A stretch of 41,400 nt of DNA from an uncultured Paracoccaceae bacterium (GTDB lineage Bacteria > Pseudomonadota > Alphaproteobacteria > Rhodobacterales > Rhodobacteraceae): the NCBI GenBank assembly GCA_937907485.1, contig CALESR010000033.1, positions 1 through 41,400 on the forward strand. Direction: 5' to 3'. The notes below the pieces were generated by a model. That model saw only the letters and a program-made list of their open reading frames with translations, was not told the origin of the DNA and ran no database searches. Of the stretch, positions 33,970 to 41,400 are shown one piece after another (positions within the stretch are counted from its first letter, which is position 1; every line of letters starts with the position of its first letter). Both the position numbers and the translations under genes were made by a program.

Positions 33970-34740
33970 TCAGGGAAAGAAGATGTCGGCGGCAGGAACG
34001 CTGACGCGCCCTTGCGGCCCGCGCAGGATCAGGGCGCCGGTGTCGTCGATGGTGTCAAAGATGCCATGGATCTCGCCGCTGTGCAGCCGGGCGATCAGCG
34101 GCTCGCCCAGTCGGGCGGCGTGGCGCAGAAAACCGTCGCGCAGCGGGGCAAAGCCGTAGACACGCAGCCGCTGTTCCCATTCGTCAAAGGCCGGGGCCAG
34201 ATGTGCCAGCAGGGTTTGCGGCGTCACCACCAGCCCGGTTTCCCCCAGCAGGCTGACCGGGGGAAACGCGGCGCCCGGTTCGGCCGGCGGCGCCTGTCGC
34301 AGGTTGACACCGATGCCCAGCAGCAGCGCCCCCTGCCCCGGGCTTTCCAGCAGGATGCCCGAGAGTTTGCCGCCGTTCAGCAGCACGTCATTGGGCCATT
34401 TCAGCGCCAGCGCGGCCTCGGCCACCCCCAGCGAGACCAGCGCCTGCCGCAGCGCCAGCGCGGCGACAAAGGACCGCAGCGCCAGTCTGCCGGGCGGCTC
34501 GTCCAGCCGCAGCGCCAGTGTGGCGGCAAAATTGCCTTCCGGATCGCTCCACGCCCGGCCGCGGCGGCCGCGCCCGGCGGTTTGCCGCAGCGCCAGAACC
34601 CAGGTCGGCTGGATCAGCCCCGGCAGGCGGCGCTGGGCCTCGGCCATGGTGCTGTCCACCTCGGCCAGCACCAGCCGGTCAACCGCCGCCGGCCAGCCCG
34701 GCTCAGGGAACAAGCGCCTGAGCGGCAATCGCCGCCGCAC
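33970..34740 (-). CDS. birA: Biotin-[acetyl-CoA-carboxylase] ligase
   Basis: A 256-residue biotin protein ligase without an N-terminal DNA-binding domain, so a non-regulatory type. Motifs: VDSTMAEA near the N-terminus, QTAGRGRRGRAWSDPEGN (biotinyl-AMP loop), LKWPNDVLLNGGKLSGIL, and the C-terminal SH3-like HGIFDTIDDTGALIL. It attaches biotin to the carboxylase carrier protein. The open frame starts at a GTG (34740) inside the end of nuoN, an overlap of 38 bases; TTG codons at 34728 and 34713 are other possible starts and none has an obvious ribosome-binding site. Confidence 0.92.
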   Translation of the reverse strand: MRRRLPLRRLFPEPGWPAAVDRLVLAEVDSTMAEAQRRLPGLIQPTWVLALRQTAGRGRRGRAWSDPEGNFAATLALRLDEPPGRLALRSFVAALALRQALVSLGVAEAALALKWPNDVLLNGGKLSGILLESPGQGALLLGIGVNLRQAPPAEPGAAFPPVSLLGETGLVVTPQTLLAHLAPAFDEWEQRLRVYGFAPLRDGFLRHAARLGEPLIARLHSGEIHGIFDTIDDTGALILRGPQGRVSVPAADIFFP

Positions 34741-36142
34741 CCTCGACCCCGAAGAGGTTGATCATGCCCAGCAGCGTCACCGCCGCCGCGCCAATCGCCA
34801 TCCAGCGCTGCGCCGGGGCGCCGTCTTGATCCAGCGGCGTGGCTTCGCTGCCAAAGAAGATCAGATAGACAACGCGAAGGTAATAGAAGGCACCGATCAC
34901 CGAGGCGATCACCCCGATCACCGACAGCACCACCCAACCGGCACCGATCGCCGCCGCCAGCACGGTGAACTTGGCCCAGAACCCCAGCATCGGCGGCACA
35001 CCGGCCAGACTGAACATCAGGATCGCCAGCACATAGGCCTGCACCGGCTGGCTGGCCGACAGCATGTTCAGATCGTCGATCTGCGCCACCGGCCGCCCGT
35101 CGCGCCGCATCGTCAGCACAAAGGCAAAGACCCCGACCGACATCGCGACATAGATCGCCATGTAGACCAGCGTCGCCTGCACCCCGGCCTGCGTGCCCGC
35201 GGTCAGGCCCAGCAAGGCAAAGCCCATGTGCGAGATTGAGGAATAGGCCATCAGGCGCTTGAGGTTGCGCTGGCTCAGCGCACCGACCGCACCGACCACC
35301 ATCGAGGCCCCGGCGAGGAAAGCCAGAATCTGCCCCCAATCGCCCGGCGCCGTGCCGAACCCGTCGTGCAGCAACCGCGCCAGCAGCGCCATCGCCGCGA
35401 CCTTGGGCGCAGTGGCAAAGAACGCCGTCACCGGCGTCGGCGCGCCCTCATAAACATCGGGTGTCCACATGTGGAACGGCACCGACGAGACCTTGAACGC
35501 CAGACCGGCCAGCATGAAGGCCAGACCCATCAGCAGGCCAACCGACATGTGCCCGTCGTGGATCGTCGAGACGATGCCCTCGAACCGCGTCGTGCCGGCA
35601 TAGCCATAGACCAGCGAGGCGCCATAGAGCAGCAGCCCCGAGGCCAGAGCGCCGAGCACGAAGTATTTCAACCCGGCCTCGGTCGCCTTCAGACTGTCGC
35701 GGCGGAAGGCGGCCAGCACATAGAGCGCCAGCGATTGCAGCTCCAACCCCATATACAGGGTCAGCAGGTCAGCGGCCGAAACCATGACCATCATCCCCAC
35801 CGTCGCCAGCGCGACGAGGATCGGATACTCGAACTTCATCATCCCGGCGCGTTCGAGATAATCGACGCCGATCACCAGCACCGCCGCCCCGGCCAGCAGG
35901 ATCGCCACCTTGGCAAAGCGCGCAAAGGGATCGTCGACGAACAACCCGCCAAAGGCGCTGCGGGTTTGGGGCTCCAGCACGCCGATCATCACCGCCAGCA
36001 GCAGGAATACGGCGATCGTCGCCCAGGTCAGCGTGCGGGCCAGCCCGTCCTTGCCGAAATAGGCACCCGCCATCAGCGCAACCATCGCCCAGAGCGACAG
36101 CAGGACTTCGGGCAGCGCGATCGAAAGATCAACCGAATTCAT
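34703..36142 (-). CDS. nuoN: NADH-quinone oxidoreductase subunit N
   Basis: A 479-residue antiporter-like membrane subunit of complex I with about 14 membrane helices. Family features: DLLTLYMGLELQSLALYVL (charged helix region), SLKATEAGLKYFVLGALASG, FKVSSVPFHMWTPDVYEG, and the LKRLMAYSSISHMGFALLG segment. ATG 36142 fits the family N-terminus (MNSVDLSIALPEVLLSLW). It follows nuoM by 13 bases and its 3' end is overlapped by birA. It takes part in proton pumping in the cytoplasmic membrane. Confidence 0.97.
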   Translation of the reverse strand: MNSVDLSIALPEVLLSLWAMVALMAGAYFGKDGLARTLTWATIAVFLLLAVMIGVLEPQTRSAFGGLFVDDPFARFAKVAILLAGAAVLVIGVDYLERAGMMKFEYPILVALATVGMMVMVSAADLLTLYMGLELQSLALYVLAAFRRDSLKATEAGLKYFVLGALASGLLLYGASLVYGYAGTTRFEGIVSTIHDGHMSVGLLMGLAFMLAGLAFKVSSVPFHMWTPDVYEGAPTPVTAFFATAPKVAAMALLARLLHDGFGTAPGDWGQILAFLAGASMVVGAVGALSQRNLKRLMAYSSISHMGFALLGLTAGTQAGVQATLVYMAIYVAMSVGVFAFVLTMRRDGRPVAQIDDLNMLSASQPVQAYVLAILMFSLAGVPPMLGFWAKFTVLAAAIGAGWVVLSVIGVIASVIGAFYYLRVVYLIFFGSEATPLDQDGAPAQRWMAIGAAAVTLLGMINLFGVEGAAAIAAQALVP

Positions 36143-36155
36143 CGGAACGGGCCTT

Positions 36156-37724
36156 TCAGTGACTGGGCGCCGCGGCGGGCGCGGCAGCGTGGGTGACGGG
36201 CGCCGAGGCAGCTTCGATGCCAAGGGCCGCGTTGTAATGCGTCACCAGCGCCTCGGTCGAGGGGCCAATGAGGTCGGTGACCAGCGAGGGATAGACCCCG
36301 AGCAGCAGCGTCATCCCGATCAGCGGCGCGAACATCAGCTTTTCGCGGGCGTCCATGTCGGCGATGCCCTTCAGGCTCTCCTTGACCATCTGGCCAAACA
36401 CCACGCGGCGGTACAGCCACAGCGCATAACCCGCCGAGAACACCACCCCTGTCGCCGCCACCACGGCAACCCAGGTGTTGACCTGAAACACCGCCATGAA
36501 GGTCAGGAACTCACCAACAAAGCCCGAGGTGCCGGGCAGGCCGACGTTGGCCATGGTGAACAGCATGAACACCGCCGCATAGACCGGCATCCGGTTGACG
36601 AGGCCGCCAAAGGCCTCGATCTCGCGGGTGTGCATGCGATCATAGATCACGCCGACGGCAAGGAACAACGCCCCCGAGATGAAGCCGTGGCTGATCATCT
36701 GAAAGATCGCGCCGTCCAGACCCTGCTGGTTGGCCGCGAAAATCCCCATCGTCACAAAGCCCATGTGGGCGACCGACGAATAGGCGACCAGCTTCTTCAT
36801 GTCCTCCTGCACCAGCGCTACCAGCGAGGCATAGACGATGGCGATGGCCGACATCCACAGCACCAAGGGCGCCAACAGGTCGCTGGCCACCGGGAACATC
36901 GGCAGGCTGAAGCGCAGGAAACCATAGCCGCCCATCTTCAACAGCACCGCAGCCAGCACGACCGAACCCGCCGTCGGCGCCTGAACGTGGGCGTCGGGCA
37001 ACCAGGTGTGCACCGGCCACATCGGCATCTTGACCGCGAACGAGGCAAAGAACGCGAGGAACATCAGCGTCTGCGCGCCGCCCGCAATCTGCCAGCCCAG
37101 CAGGCTGATCGGCCCGGCACTGAACTCGTGCTGCAACAGCGTCGGAATGTCGGTGGTGCCCGCATCCATGAACATCGCGATCATCGCCACCAGCATCAGC
37201 ACCGAGCCAAAGAAGGTGTAGAGAAAGAACTTGAACGCCGCATAGATGCGCTGCTTGCCACCCCAGATGCCGATGATCAGGAACATCGGGATCAGACCGG
37301 CCTCGAAGAACAGATAGAACAGCACCAGATCCAGCGCCACGAACACGCCGATCATCAGCGTTTCCAGCAGCAGGAAGGCGATCATGTATTCCTTGACCCG
37401 GTGTTCCACATGCCAGCAGGCCAGAATGGTGATCGGCATCAGGAAGGTCGTCAGCATGACGAACAGCACCGAAATGCCGTCCACCCCCAGCTTATAGGTC
37501 AGGCCCATGATCCACGGGCGCTCTTCGACATATTGAAAGCCGGTGTTGGCCGGGTCGAAATCGACCAGCAGGATCAGCGAGATCAGGAAGGTCGCCGAGG
37601 TCGCGACCAGCGCCAGAACCTTGGCATTGCGCCGCTCGGCCGCATCCTTGTCGCGGCCCAGCACGGCGAGGATCAACGCCGCCGCCGCCGGGGTGAAGGT
37701 GATGATGGACAGCAGGTTCAGCAT
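36156..37724 (-). CDS. nuoM: NADH-quinone oxidoreductase subunit M
   Basis: A 522-residue antiporter-like complex I subunit. LDLVLFYLFFEAGLIPMFLI carries the essential glutamate (Glu141), and KMPMWPVHTWLPDAHVQAPT contains the conserved lysine and the channel motif; MKKLVAYSSVAHMGFVTMG follows. An alanine-rich C-terminus (APVTHAAAPAAAPSH) extends past the last helix. ATG 37724 overlaps the nuoL stop by one base (TGATG), which indicates coupled translation. It pumps protons in the membrane arm. Confidence 0.97.
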   Translation of the reverse strand: MLNLLSIITFTPAAAALILAVLGRDKDAAERRNAKVLALVATSATFLISLILLVDFDPANTGFQYVEERPWIMGLTYKLGVDGISVLFVMLTTFLMPITILACWHVEHRVKEYMIAFLLLETLMIGVFVALDLVLFYLFFEAGLIPMFLIIGIWGGKQRIYAAFKFFLYTFFGSVLMLVAMIAMFMDAGTTDIPTLLQHEFSAGPISLLGWQIAGGAQTLMFLAFFASFAVKMPMWPVHTWLPDAHVQAPTAGSVVLAAVLLKMGGYGFLRFSLPMFPVASDLLAPLVLWMSAIAIVYASLVALVQEDMKKLVAYSSVAHMGFVTMGIFAANQQGLDGAIFQMISHGFISGALFLAVGVIYDRMHTREIEAFGGLVNRMPVYAAVFMLFTMANVGLPGTSGFVGEFLTFMAVFQVNTWVAVVAATGVVFSAGYALWLYRRVVFGQMVKESLKGIADMDAREKLMFAPLIGMTLLLGVYPSLVTDLIGPSTEALVTHYNAALGIEAASAPVTHAAAPAAAPSH

Positions 37725-39688
37725 CAGTGCGCCCCTCCGGCGAGCGTGACGTAAGTGACCAGCGCCGCGATGCCGAGAACCATGGCGAAGGCATAGTGAT
37801 AGAGATATCCCGACTGCGCCCGTGCATAGAGCCGGTTCAGCCGCGGCATCACGCCCATCGCCAGACCGTTCAGGAACCCGTCGATGGTGCGCCCGTCGCC
37901 TTGCCGCCACAGGAACCGCCCGAGGGCGATCGACGGCTTGACGAAGATGGCGTCATAGATCTCGTCGAAATACCACTTGTTCAGCAAGAAGCGGTAGAGG
38001 ATCGGCTGGTTGGCCGCCAGTTGCCCCGGCAGATGCGGGCTGCGGATATAGAACAGCCACGCCAGCGAGAACCCGGCCAGCATCGCCACAAAGGGCGACA
38101 CCTTGACCCAGACCGGCGCCTCATGCGCGTTGTGCAGGGTGTGGTTGCTGTCGAGCATGGCGATGGAATGGCCAAAGAACTCATGCACGGCCTCATGCGA
38201 GCCAAAGAACGGCTCATACCAGACCATCCCGGCCAACACCGCACCAATCGCCAGCACCCCCAGCGGGATCAGCATGACCATCGGGCTTTCATGCGCGTGG
38301 TCATGGGTGTGATGGTCGCCGCGCGGCGTGCCAAAGAAGGTCAGGAACATCAGGCGCCACGAATAGAACGAGGTCATCGCCGCGCCCGCCACCAGAATGA
38401 TGAAGGCATAGGTGGCGCCGCCGCCAAAGGCGCTCTCGATGATCGCGTCCTTGGAAATGAACCCGGCAAAGCCGAAATGCGTCAGCGGGATGCCCACGCC
38501 GGTGATCGCCAGCGTGCCGATCATCATCGCCCAGAAGGTCATCGGCAGCTTGTGCCGCAACCCGCCGTAATGGCGCATGTCCTGTTCATGGTGCATGCCG
38601 TGGATCACCGAACCGGCGCCAAGGAACAGCATCGCCTTGAAGAAGGCATGCGTCAGCAGGTGGAACATGGCGACCGAATAGACGCCCACCCCGGCGGCCA
38701 CGAACATGTAGCCCAGTTGCGAGCAGGTCGAATAGGCGATCACCCGCTTGATGTCGTTCTGCACCAGACCCACCGTCGCCGCGAACAGCGCGGTGAAGGC
38801 GCCGATCAGCACGATGAAACTGCGCGCGCCGTCGGCGTATTCCATCAGGGGCGACATGCGGCTGACCAGAAACACCCCGGCGGTGACCATCGTCGCCGCG
38901 TGAATCAGCGCCGAAACGGGCGTCGGACCCTCCATCGCGTCGGGCAGCCAGGTGTGCAGGAACAACTGCGCCGACTTGCCCATCGCGCCGATGAACAGGA
39001 AGAAACAAGCAATCTCCAGCGCGTTCCAGTCACTCCACAGGAAGGGGATCGTGCGGGTCGACAGCGCCTCGGCCTGATGGAAGATCTCATCGAACTGGAT
39101 CGAATCCGTCAGGAAATACAGCATCATGATGCCGATGATAAAGCCAAGGTCACCAACGCGGTTGACGATGAAGGCCTTCATCGCGGCGGCCGAGGCCGAG
39201 GGTTTCTTCCAGTAGAACCCGATCAGCAGATAGGACGCGAGGCCCACGCCCTCCCAGCCAAAGAAGATCTGCACCAGATTGTCGGCGGTCACCAGCATCA
39301 GCATCGCAAAGGTGAACAGCGACAGATAGGCAAAGAACCGCGCGCGGTAATCCTCGTGATGGGTCCAGTTGTCGTCATGCGCCATGTAGCCAAACGAATA
39401 CAGGTGCACCAGTGCCGAGACCGTCGTCACCACGATCAGCATGACGGTGGTCAACCGGTCCAGCCGGATCGCCCAGTCGCCGACCAGCGTGCCGCTGTCG
39501 ATGAACCGCAGGATGTGGATGCTGGTATCATGGCCGTCAAAGGTCAGGAACAGGATCCACGACAGCGCCGCCGACAGGAACAGCAGCGCGGTGGTCAGCA
39601 CCATCGCCGTGCGCTCGCCGATAATGCGCCAGAACAGGCCGCCGATGATGGCCCCGACCAGCGGAGCAAACAGAAGGATCGTCGCCAT
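37724..39688 (-). CDS. nuoL: NADH-quinone oxidoreductase subunit L
   Basis: A 654-residue membrane subunit with about 16 helices and the long lateral amphipathic helix at the C-terminus. Features: NLVQIFFGWEGVGLASYLLIG, KSAQLFLHTWLPDAMEGPTP, IKRVIAYSTCSQLGYMFVA, and a cytoplasmic His-rich loop near 455-470 (GDHHTHDHAHES) common in alphaproteobacterial NuoL. ATG 39688 is taken as start; a GTG directly before it is possible. It is 5 bases after the nuoK stop and overlaps nuoM. Confidence 0.97.
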   Translation of the reverse strand: MATILLFAPLVGAIIGGLFWRIIGERTAMVLTTALLFLSAALSWILFLTFDGHDTSIHILRFIDSGTLVGDWAIRLDRLTTVMLIVVTTVSALVHLYSFGYMAHDDNWTHHEDYRARFFAYLSLFTFAMLMLVTADNLVQIFFGWEGVGLASYLLIGFYWKKPSASAAAMKAFIVNRVGDLGFIIGIMMLYFLTDSIQFDEIFHQAEALSTRTIPFLWSDWNALEIACFFLFIGAMGKSAQLFLHTWLPDAMEGPTPVSALIHAATMVTAGVFLVSRMSPLMEYADGARSFIVLIGAFTALFAATVGLVQNDIKRVIAYSTCSQLGYMFVAAGVGVYSVAMFHLLTHAFFKAMLFLGAGSVIHGMHHEQDMRHYGGLRHKLPMTFWAMMIGTLAITGVGIPLTHFGFAGFISKDAIIESAFGGGATYAFIILVAGAAMTSFYSWRLMFLTFFGTPRGDHHTHDHAHESPMVMLIPLGVLAIGAVLAGMVWYEPFFGSHEAVHEFFGHSIAMLDSNHTLHNAHEAPVWVKVSPFVAMLAGFSLAWLFYIRSPHLPGQLAANQPILYRFLLNKWYFDEIYDAIFVKPSIALGRFLWRQGDGRTIDGFLNGLAMGVMPRLNRLYARAQSGYLYHYAFAMVLGIAALVTYVTLAGGAH

Positions 39689-39693
39689 CACAC

Positions 39694-39999
39694 TCAGCCT
39701 TTCATCACGTTGACGTCTTCGACGTCGATCGTGCCCCGGTTGCGGAAGAAGGTCACAAGGATCGCCAGCCCGATCGCGGCCTCGGCGGCGGCGACGGTCA
39801 GCACGAACATCGTGAACACCTGCCCGACCAGATCCCCCAGATGCGACGAAAACGCCACCAGGTTGATGTTGACCGACAAGAGGATCAGTTCGATCGACAT
39901 CAGGATGACGATCACGTTCTTGCGGTTCAGGAAGATGCCGAAAATCCCGATGACAAACAGCGTCGCCGCCACCGTCAGGTAATGTTCAAGTCCCACCAT
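39694..39999 (-). CDS. nuoK: NADH-quinone oxidoreductase subunit K
   Basis: A 101-residue subunit with three membrane helices. The two proton-path glutamates are present: Glu37 in LMSIELILLSVNINLVAFS and Glu73 in VAAAEAAIGLAILV. ATG 39999 has GAGGGAC about nine bases upstream. It follows nuoJ after 72 bases, the largest gap in this operon; that gap holds the hairpin at 40048-40067. Confidence 0.97.
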   Translation of the reverse strand: MVGLEHYLTVAATLFVIGIFGIFLNRKNVIVILMSIELILLSVNINLVAFSSHLGDLVGQVFTMFVLTVAAAEAAIGLAILVTFFRNRGTIDVEDVNVMKG

Positions 40000-40047
40000 C
40001 GTTCAGTCCCTCGTCGGCGGTCGAGCCGCCTTGTGTTATTCGCGTAG

Positions 40048-40067
40048 GGTGCGTGCTGGCACGCACC
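40048..40067. repeat. Hairpin in the nuoJ-nuoK spacer
   Basis: GGTGCGTGC (40048-40056) and GCACGCACC (40059-40067) form a perfect 9-base-pair stem with a two-base TG gap (sterically a C-TG-G loop), preceded by CGTAG. No U-run follows on either strand. It may be a dispersed repeat or a stabilising element in the nuo message. Confidence 0.5.
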
Positions 40068-40071
40068 GTCG

Positions 40072-40686
40072 TCAGAGGCCCTGCCCCGGTTTCACGTCTT
40101 TCAGTTCCATCGCCTTGGCCGGATCGCGCCACATCTGCGCCAGCACGTCCTGACGCTTGACATTGGTGCGGTGGCGCAGGGTCAGCACGATGGCCCCGAT
40201 CATGGCCACCAGCAGGACCAGCCCGGCCAGTTGGAACGGCAGGAAGTACTGGTCGAACATCAAGAGCCCCAGCGCACGGGTGTTTTCCACCTGCGCGAGG
40301 TCCGGCGTCACCGCCAGCCGCAGCGCGGGTGCCCCCTCGGCCTGCACCCAGGCGCCATAGAGCAGCGCCAGTTGCATCAGGATCACCAGCCCCACCAGCG
40401 AGGCCAGCGGGAAATAGCGCGCCATCTCGGCCTTGAGCGCGGCAAAGTCGATGTCGAGCATCATCACCACGAACAGGAACAGCACCGCGACGGCGCCGAC
40501 ATAGACGATCATCAGCAGCATCGCCAGGAACTCGGCCCCCAGCAGCACGAACAGCCCTGCCGCGCTGATGAAGGTCAGGATCAGCCAAAGCACCGAATGC
40601 ACCGGGTTGCGGGCGGTGACCACCAGCAGGCCCGAGACAATTGCCACCACGGCAAAGGCGTAGAAGGCGAAATCGGCCACGCTCAT
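40072..40686 (-). CDS. nuoJ: NADH-quinone oxidoreductase subunit J
   Basis: A 204-residue subunit with five membrane helices: the first is ADFAFYAFAVVAIVSGLLVV, then ARNPVHSVLWLILTFISAAGLF, EFLAMLLMIVYVGAVAVLFL with the pi-bulge helix region, and a C-terminal helix LAGLVLLVAMIGAIVLTLRH. It forms part of the quinone-linked proton path. ATG 40686 overlaps the stop of the CMD-family gene (ATGA). The C-terminal tail (RTNVKRQDVLAQMWRDPAKA) is cytoplasmic. Confidence 0.97.
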   Translation of the reverse strand: MSVADFAFYAFAVVAIVSGLLVVTARNPVHSVLWLILTFISAAGLFVLLGAEFLAMLLMIVYVGAVAVLFLFVVMMLDIDFAALKAEMARYFPLASLVGLVILMQLALLYGAWVQAEGAPALRLAVTPDLAQVENTRALGLLMFDQYFLPFQLAGLVLLVAMIGAIVLTLRHRTNVKRQDVLAQMWRDPAKAMELKDVKPGQGL

Positions 40687-41102
40687 GGGTTCTTCTCCTT
40701 GGTCTGGGCAAAGACGGCCTGGGCAAGCTCCAGCGCCTTTTGCATGGCGGGCAGGCCGCCGAACATGCTCATTTGCCAGATCACCTCGGTGATCTCGCGT
40801 TCGGTGGCGCCGGCTTCCAGCGCGTGACGCACCGTCATCGTGATCTGCGGCTCGGCCACCGACCCCAGCGCGGTCAGCGCCGCCAGCGAGACCAGCAGCC
40901 GGGTCTTGGCGTCCAGCCCTTCACGGTTGAAGGTGCGGCCGAACCACAATTCCATCATGTCCTTGGACAGGGTGGGAAAAACCTTGTCCAGACCAGCGGC
41001 TCTGGCCTGTTCCAACGCGGGATTGAACGCCCGCAGCATCTCCTGCGAGCTTTCCATCATCTGCGCGAGCAATTTGGCCTGGGCGTCGGTCATGTCATTC
41101 AC
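40683..41102 (-). CDS. Carboxymuconolactone decarboxylase-like protein inside the nuo operon
   Basis: A 139-residue helical protein of the CMD/AhpD-like superfamily: DMMELWFGRTFNREGLDAKTRLL, VSLAALTALG, and VRHALEAGATEREITEVIWQM followed by GGLPAMQKALELA. It has no cysteine at all, so the CxxC peroxidase site of AhpD is absent and a thiol-peroxidase role is excluded. It overlaps the nuoI stop (GTG 41102, GTGA) and the nuoJ start (ATGA), so it is translated within the operon; ATG 41093 is an alternative start. Function unknown; a complex I assembly or quinone-related role is only a guess from its place. Confidence 0.85.
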   Translation of the reverse strand: MNDMTDAQAKLLAQMMESSQEMLRAFNPALEQARAAGLDKVFPTLSKDMMELWFGRTFNREGLDAKTRLLVSLAALTALGSVAEPQITMTVRHALEAGATEREITEVIWQMSMFGGLPAMQKALELAQAVFAQTKEKNP

Positions 41103-41400
41103 CGATAGGGCGCGTCGAGTTCAAGGTTGCGCGCGATCTGCGCTTCCCAGCGGGCGCCGTTGTCCAAGAGGCGGGCCTTGTCATAGAACAACTCCTCGCG
41201 CGTCTCGGTCGCGAATTCGAAATTCGGCCCCTCGACGATGGCATCGACCGGGCAGGCCTCCTGGCAGAAACCGCAATAGATGCACTTGGTCATGTCGATG
41301 TCATAGCGCGTGGTGCGGCGGCTGCCGTCCTCGCGCGGTTCGGCGTCGATGGTGATGGCCTGCGCCGGGCAGATCGCCTCGCACAGCTTGCAGGCGATGC
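41099..41400 (-). CDS. nuoI: NADH-quinone oxidoreductase subunit I, C-terminal part
   Basis: The C-terminal 99 or so residues of the ferredoxin-like subunit that carries clusters N6a and N6b; the gene is cut by the window edge. Both 4Fe-4S motifs are visible: CKLCEAICP at the edge and CIYCGFCQEACPVDAI. It ends EAQIARNLELDAPYR. The stop overlaps the CMD-family gene. It links the peripheral arm to the quinone site. The upstream nuo genes lie beyond the window. Confidence 0.96.
   Translation of the reverse strand, partial: IACKLCEAICPAQAITIDAEPREDGSRRTTRYDIDMTKCIYCGFCQEACPVDAIVEGPNFEFATETREELFYDKARLLDNGARWEAQIARNLELDAPYR

Noticed and set aside
36159..39982. Very long open frames on the plus strand antisense to nuoM, nuoL and nuoK
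   Set aside because: They are rich in His, Gln, Arg and Asp as expected for the complement of hydrophobic GC-rich genes, and the minus-strand frames are unmistakable Nuo subunits.

Overview
The window looks like the chromosome of an alphaproteobacterium of the order Rhodobacterales. Evidence: high GC, strong G/C third-position bias, a nuo operon running nuoI-(carboxymuconolactone-decarboxylase-like gene)-nuoJ-nuoK-nuoL-nuoM-nuoN and continuing into birA-coaX-rnj, an anmK-like gene divergent from tyrS, and an intergenic hairpin followed by a GGATATTT...GAGCAAAGAGAG tail of the kind scattered through these genomes. No tRNA, rRNA, insertion sequence, phage gene or CRISPR array was seen. Coding density is very high and no gene-free stretch exceeds about 250 bases.

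Layout. 85-6336: housekeeping genes (rbfA; a phosphodiester-glycosidase-like secreted protein; on the minus strand polA, an RluE-type pseudouridine synthase and a YjbR-type protein; then pirin and a small CHCC zinc-finger protein related to a complex I accessory subunit). 6410-10406: an ABC ATPase without a partner permease, then the zinc uptake locus zur-znuC-znuB (minus) and znuA (plus) divergent from a clear Zur palindrome at 9383-9404. 10437-13536: a YedK/HMCES-type protease, a motif-degenerate AnmK homologue and tyrS. 13689-21133: the most distinctive block, a GlxA/CdhR-type regulator divergent from a five-gene catabolic operon predicted to turn gamma-butyrobetaine, crotonobetaine and carnitine into glycine betaine. 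21215-26156: envelope genes (waaA, a DxD glycosyltransferase, an FkbM methyltransferase, an acyltransferase-3/SGNH O-acyltransferase). 26289-27666: a cytochrome c' and a membrane-anchored di-haem cytochrome c behind tandem repeated operator-like sites. 27915-30474: alr overlapping an mlaE-mlaF pair. 30477-31448: a lone FliM/FliN-domain protein. 31511-41400: rnj, coaX, birA and the distal half of the nuo operon, with nuoI cut by the window edge.

How the carnitine block should work: the ADP-forming acyl-CoA synthetase activates gamma-butyrobetaine, the acyl-CoA dehydrogenase makes crotonobetainyl-CoA, CaiD hydrates it to carnitinyl-CoA, a thioesterase frees carnitine, the dehydrogenase half of the fusion protein oxidises carnitine to 3-dehydrocarnitine, the BKACE enzyme cleaves this with acetyl-CoA to betainyl-CoA and acetoacetate, and the thioesterase half of the fusion releases glycine betaine. 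The enzyme families are recognised from sequence; the substrates of the synthetase and the acyl-CoA dehydrogenase are inferred from context. This is the best candidate for a poorly described system here. Second-tier items are the degenerate AnmK, the cysteine-free CMD protein inside the nuo operon, the orphan FliM-like protein, and a 28-codon reading frame with a strong ribosome-binding site at 27644-27730.
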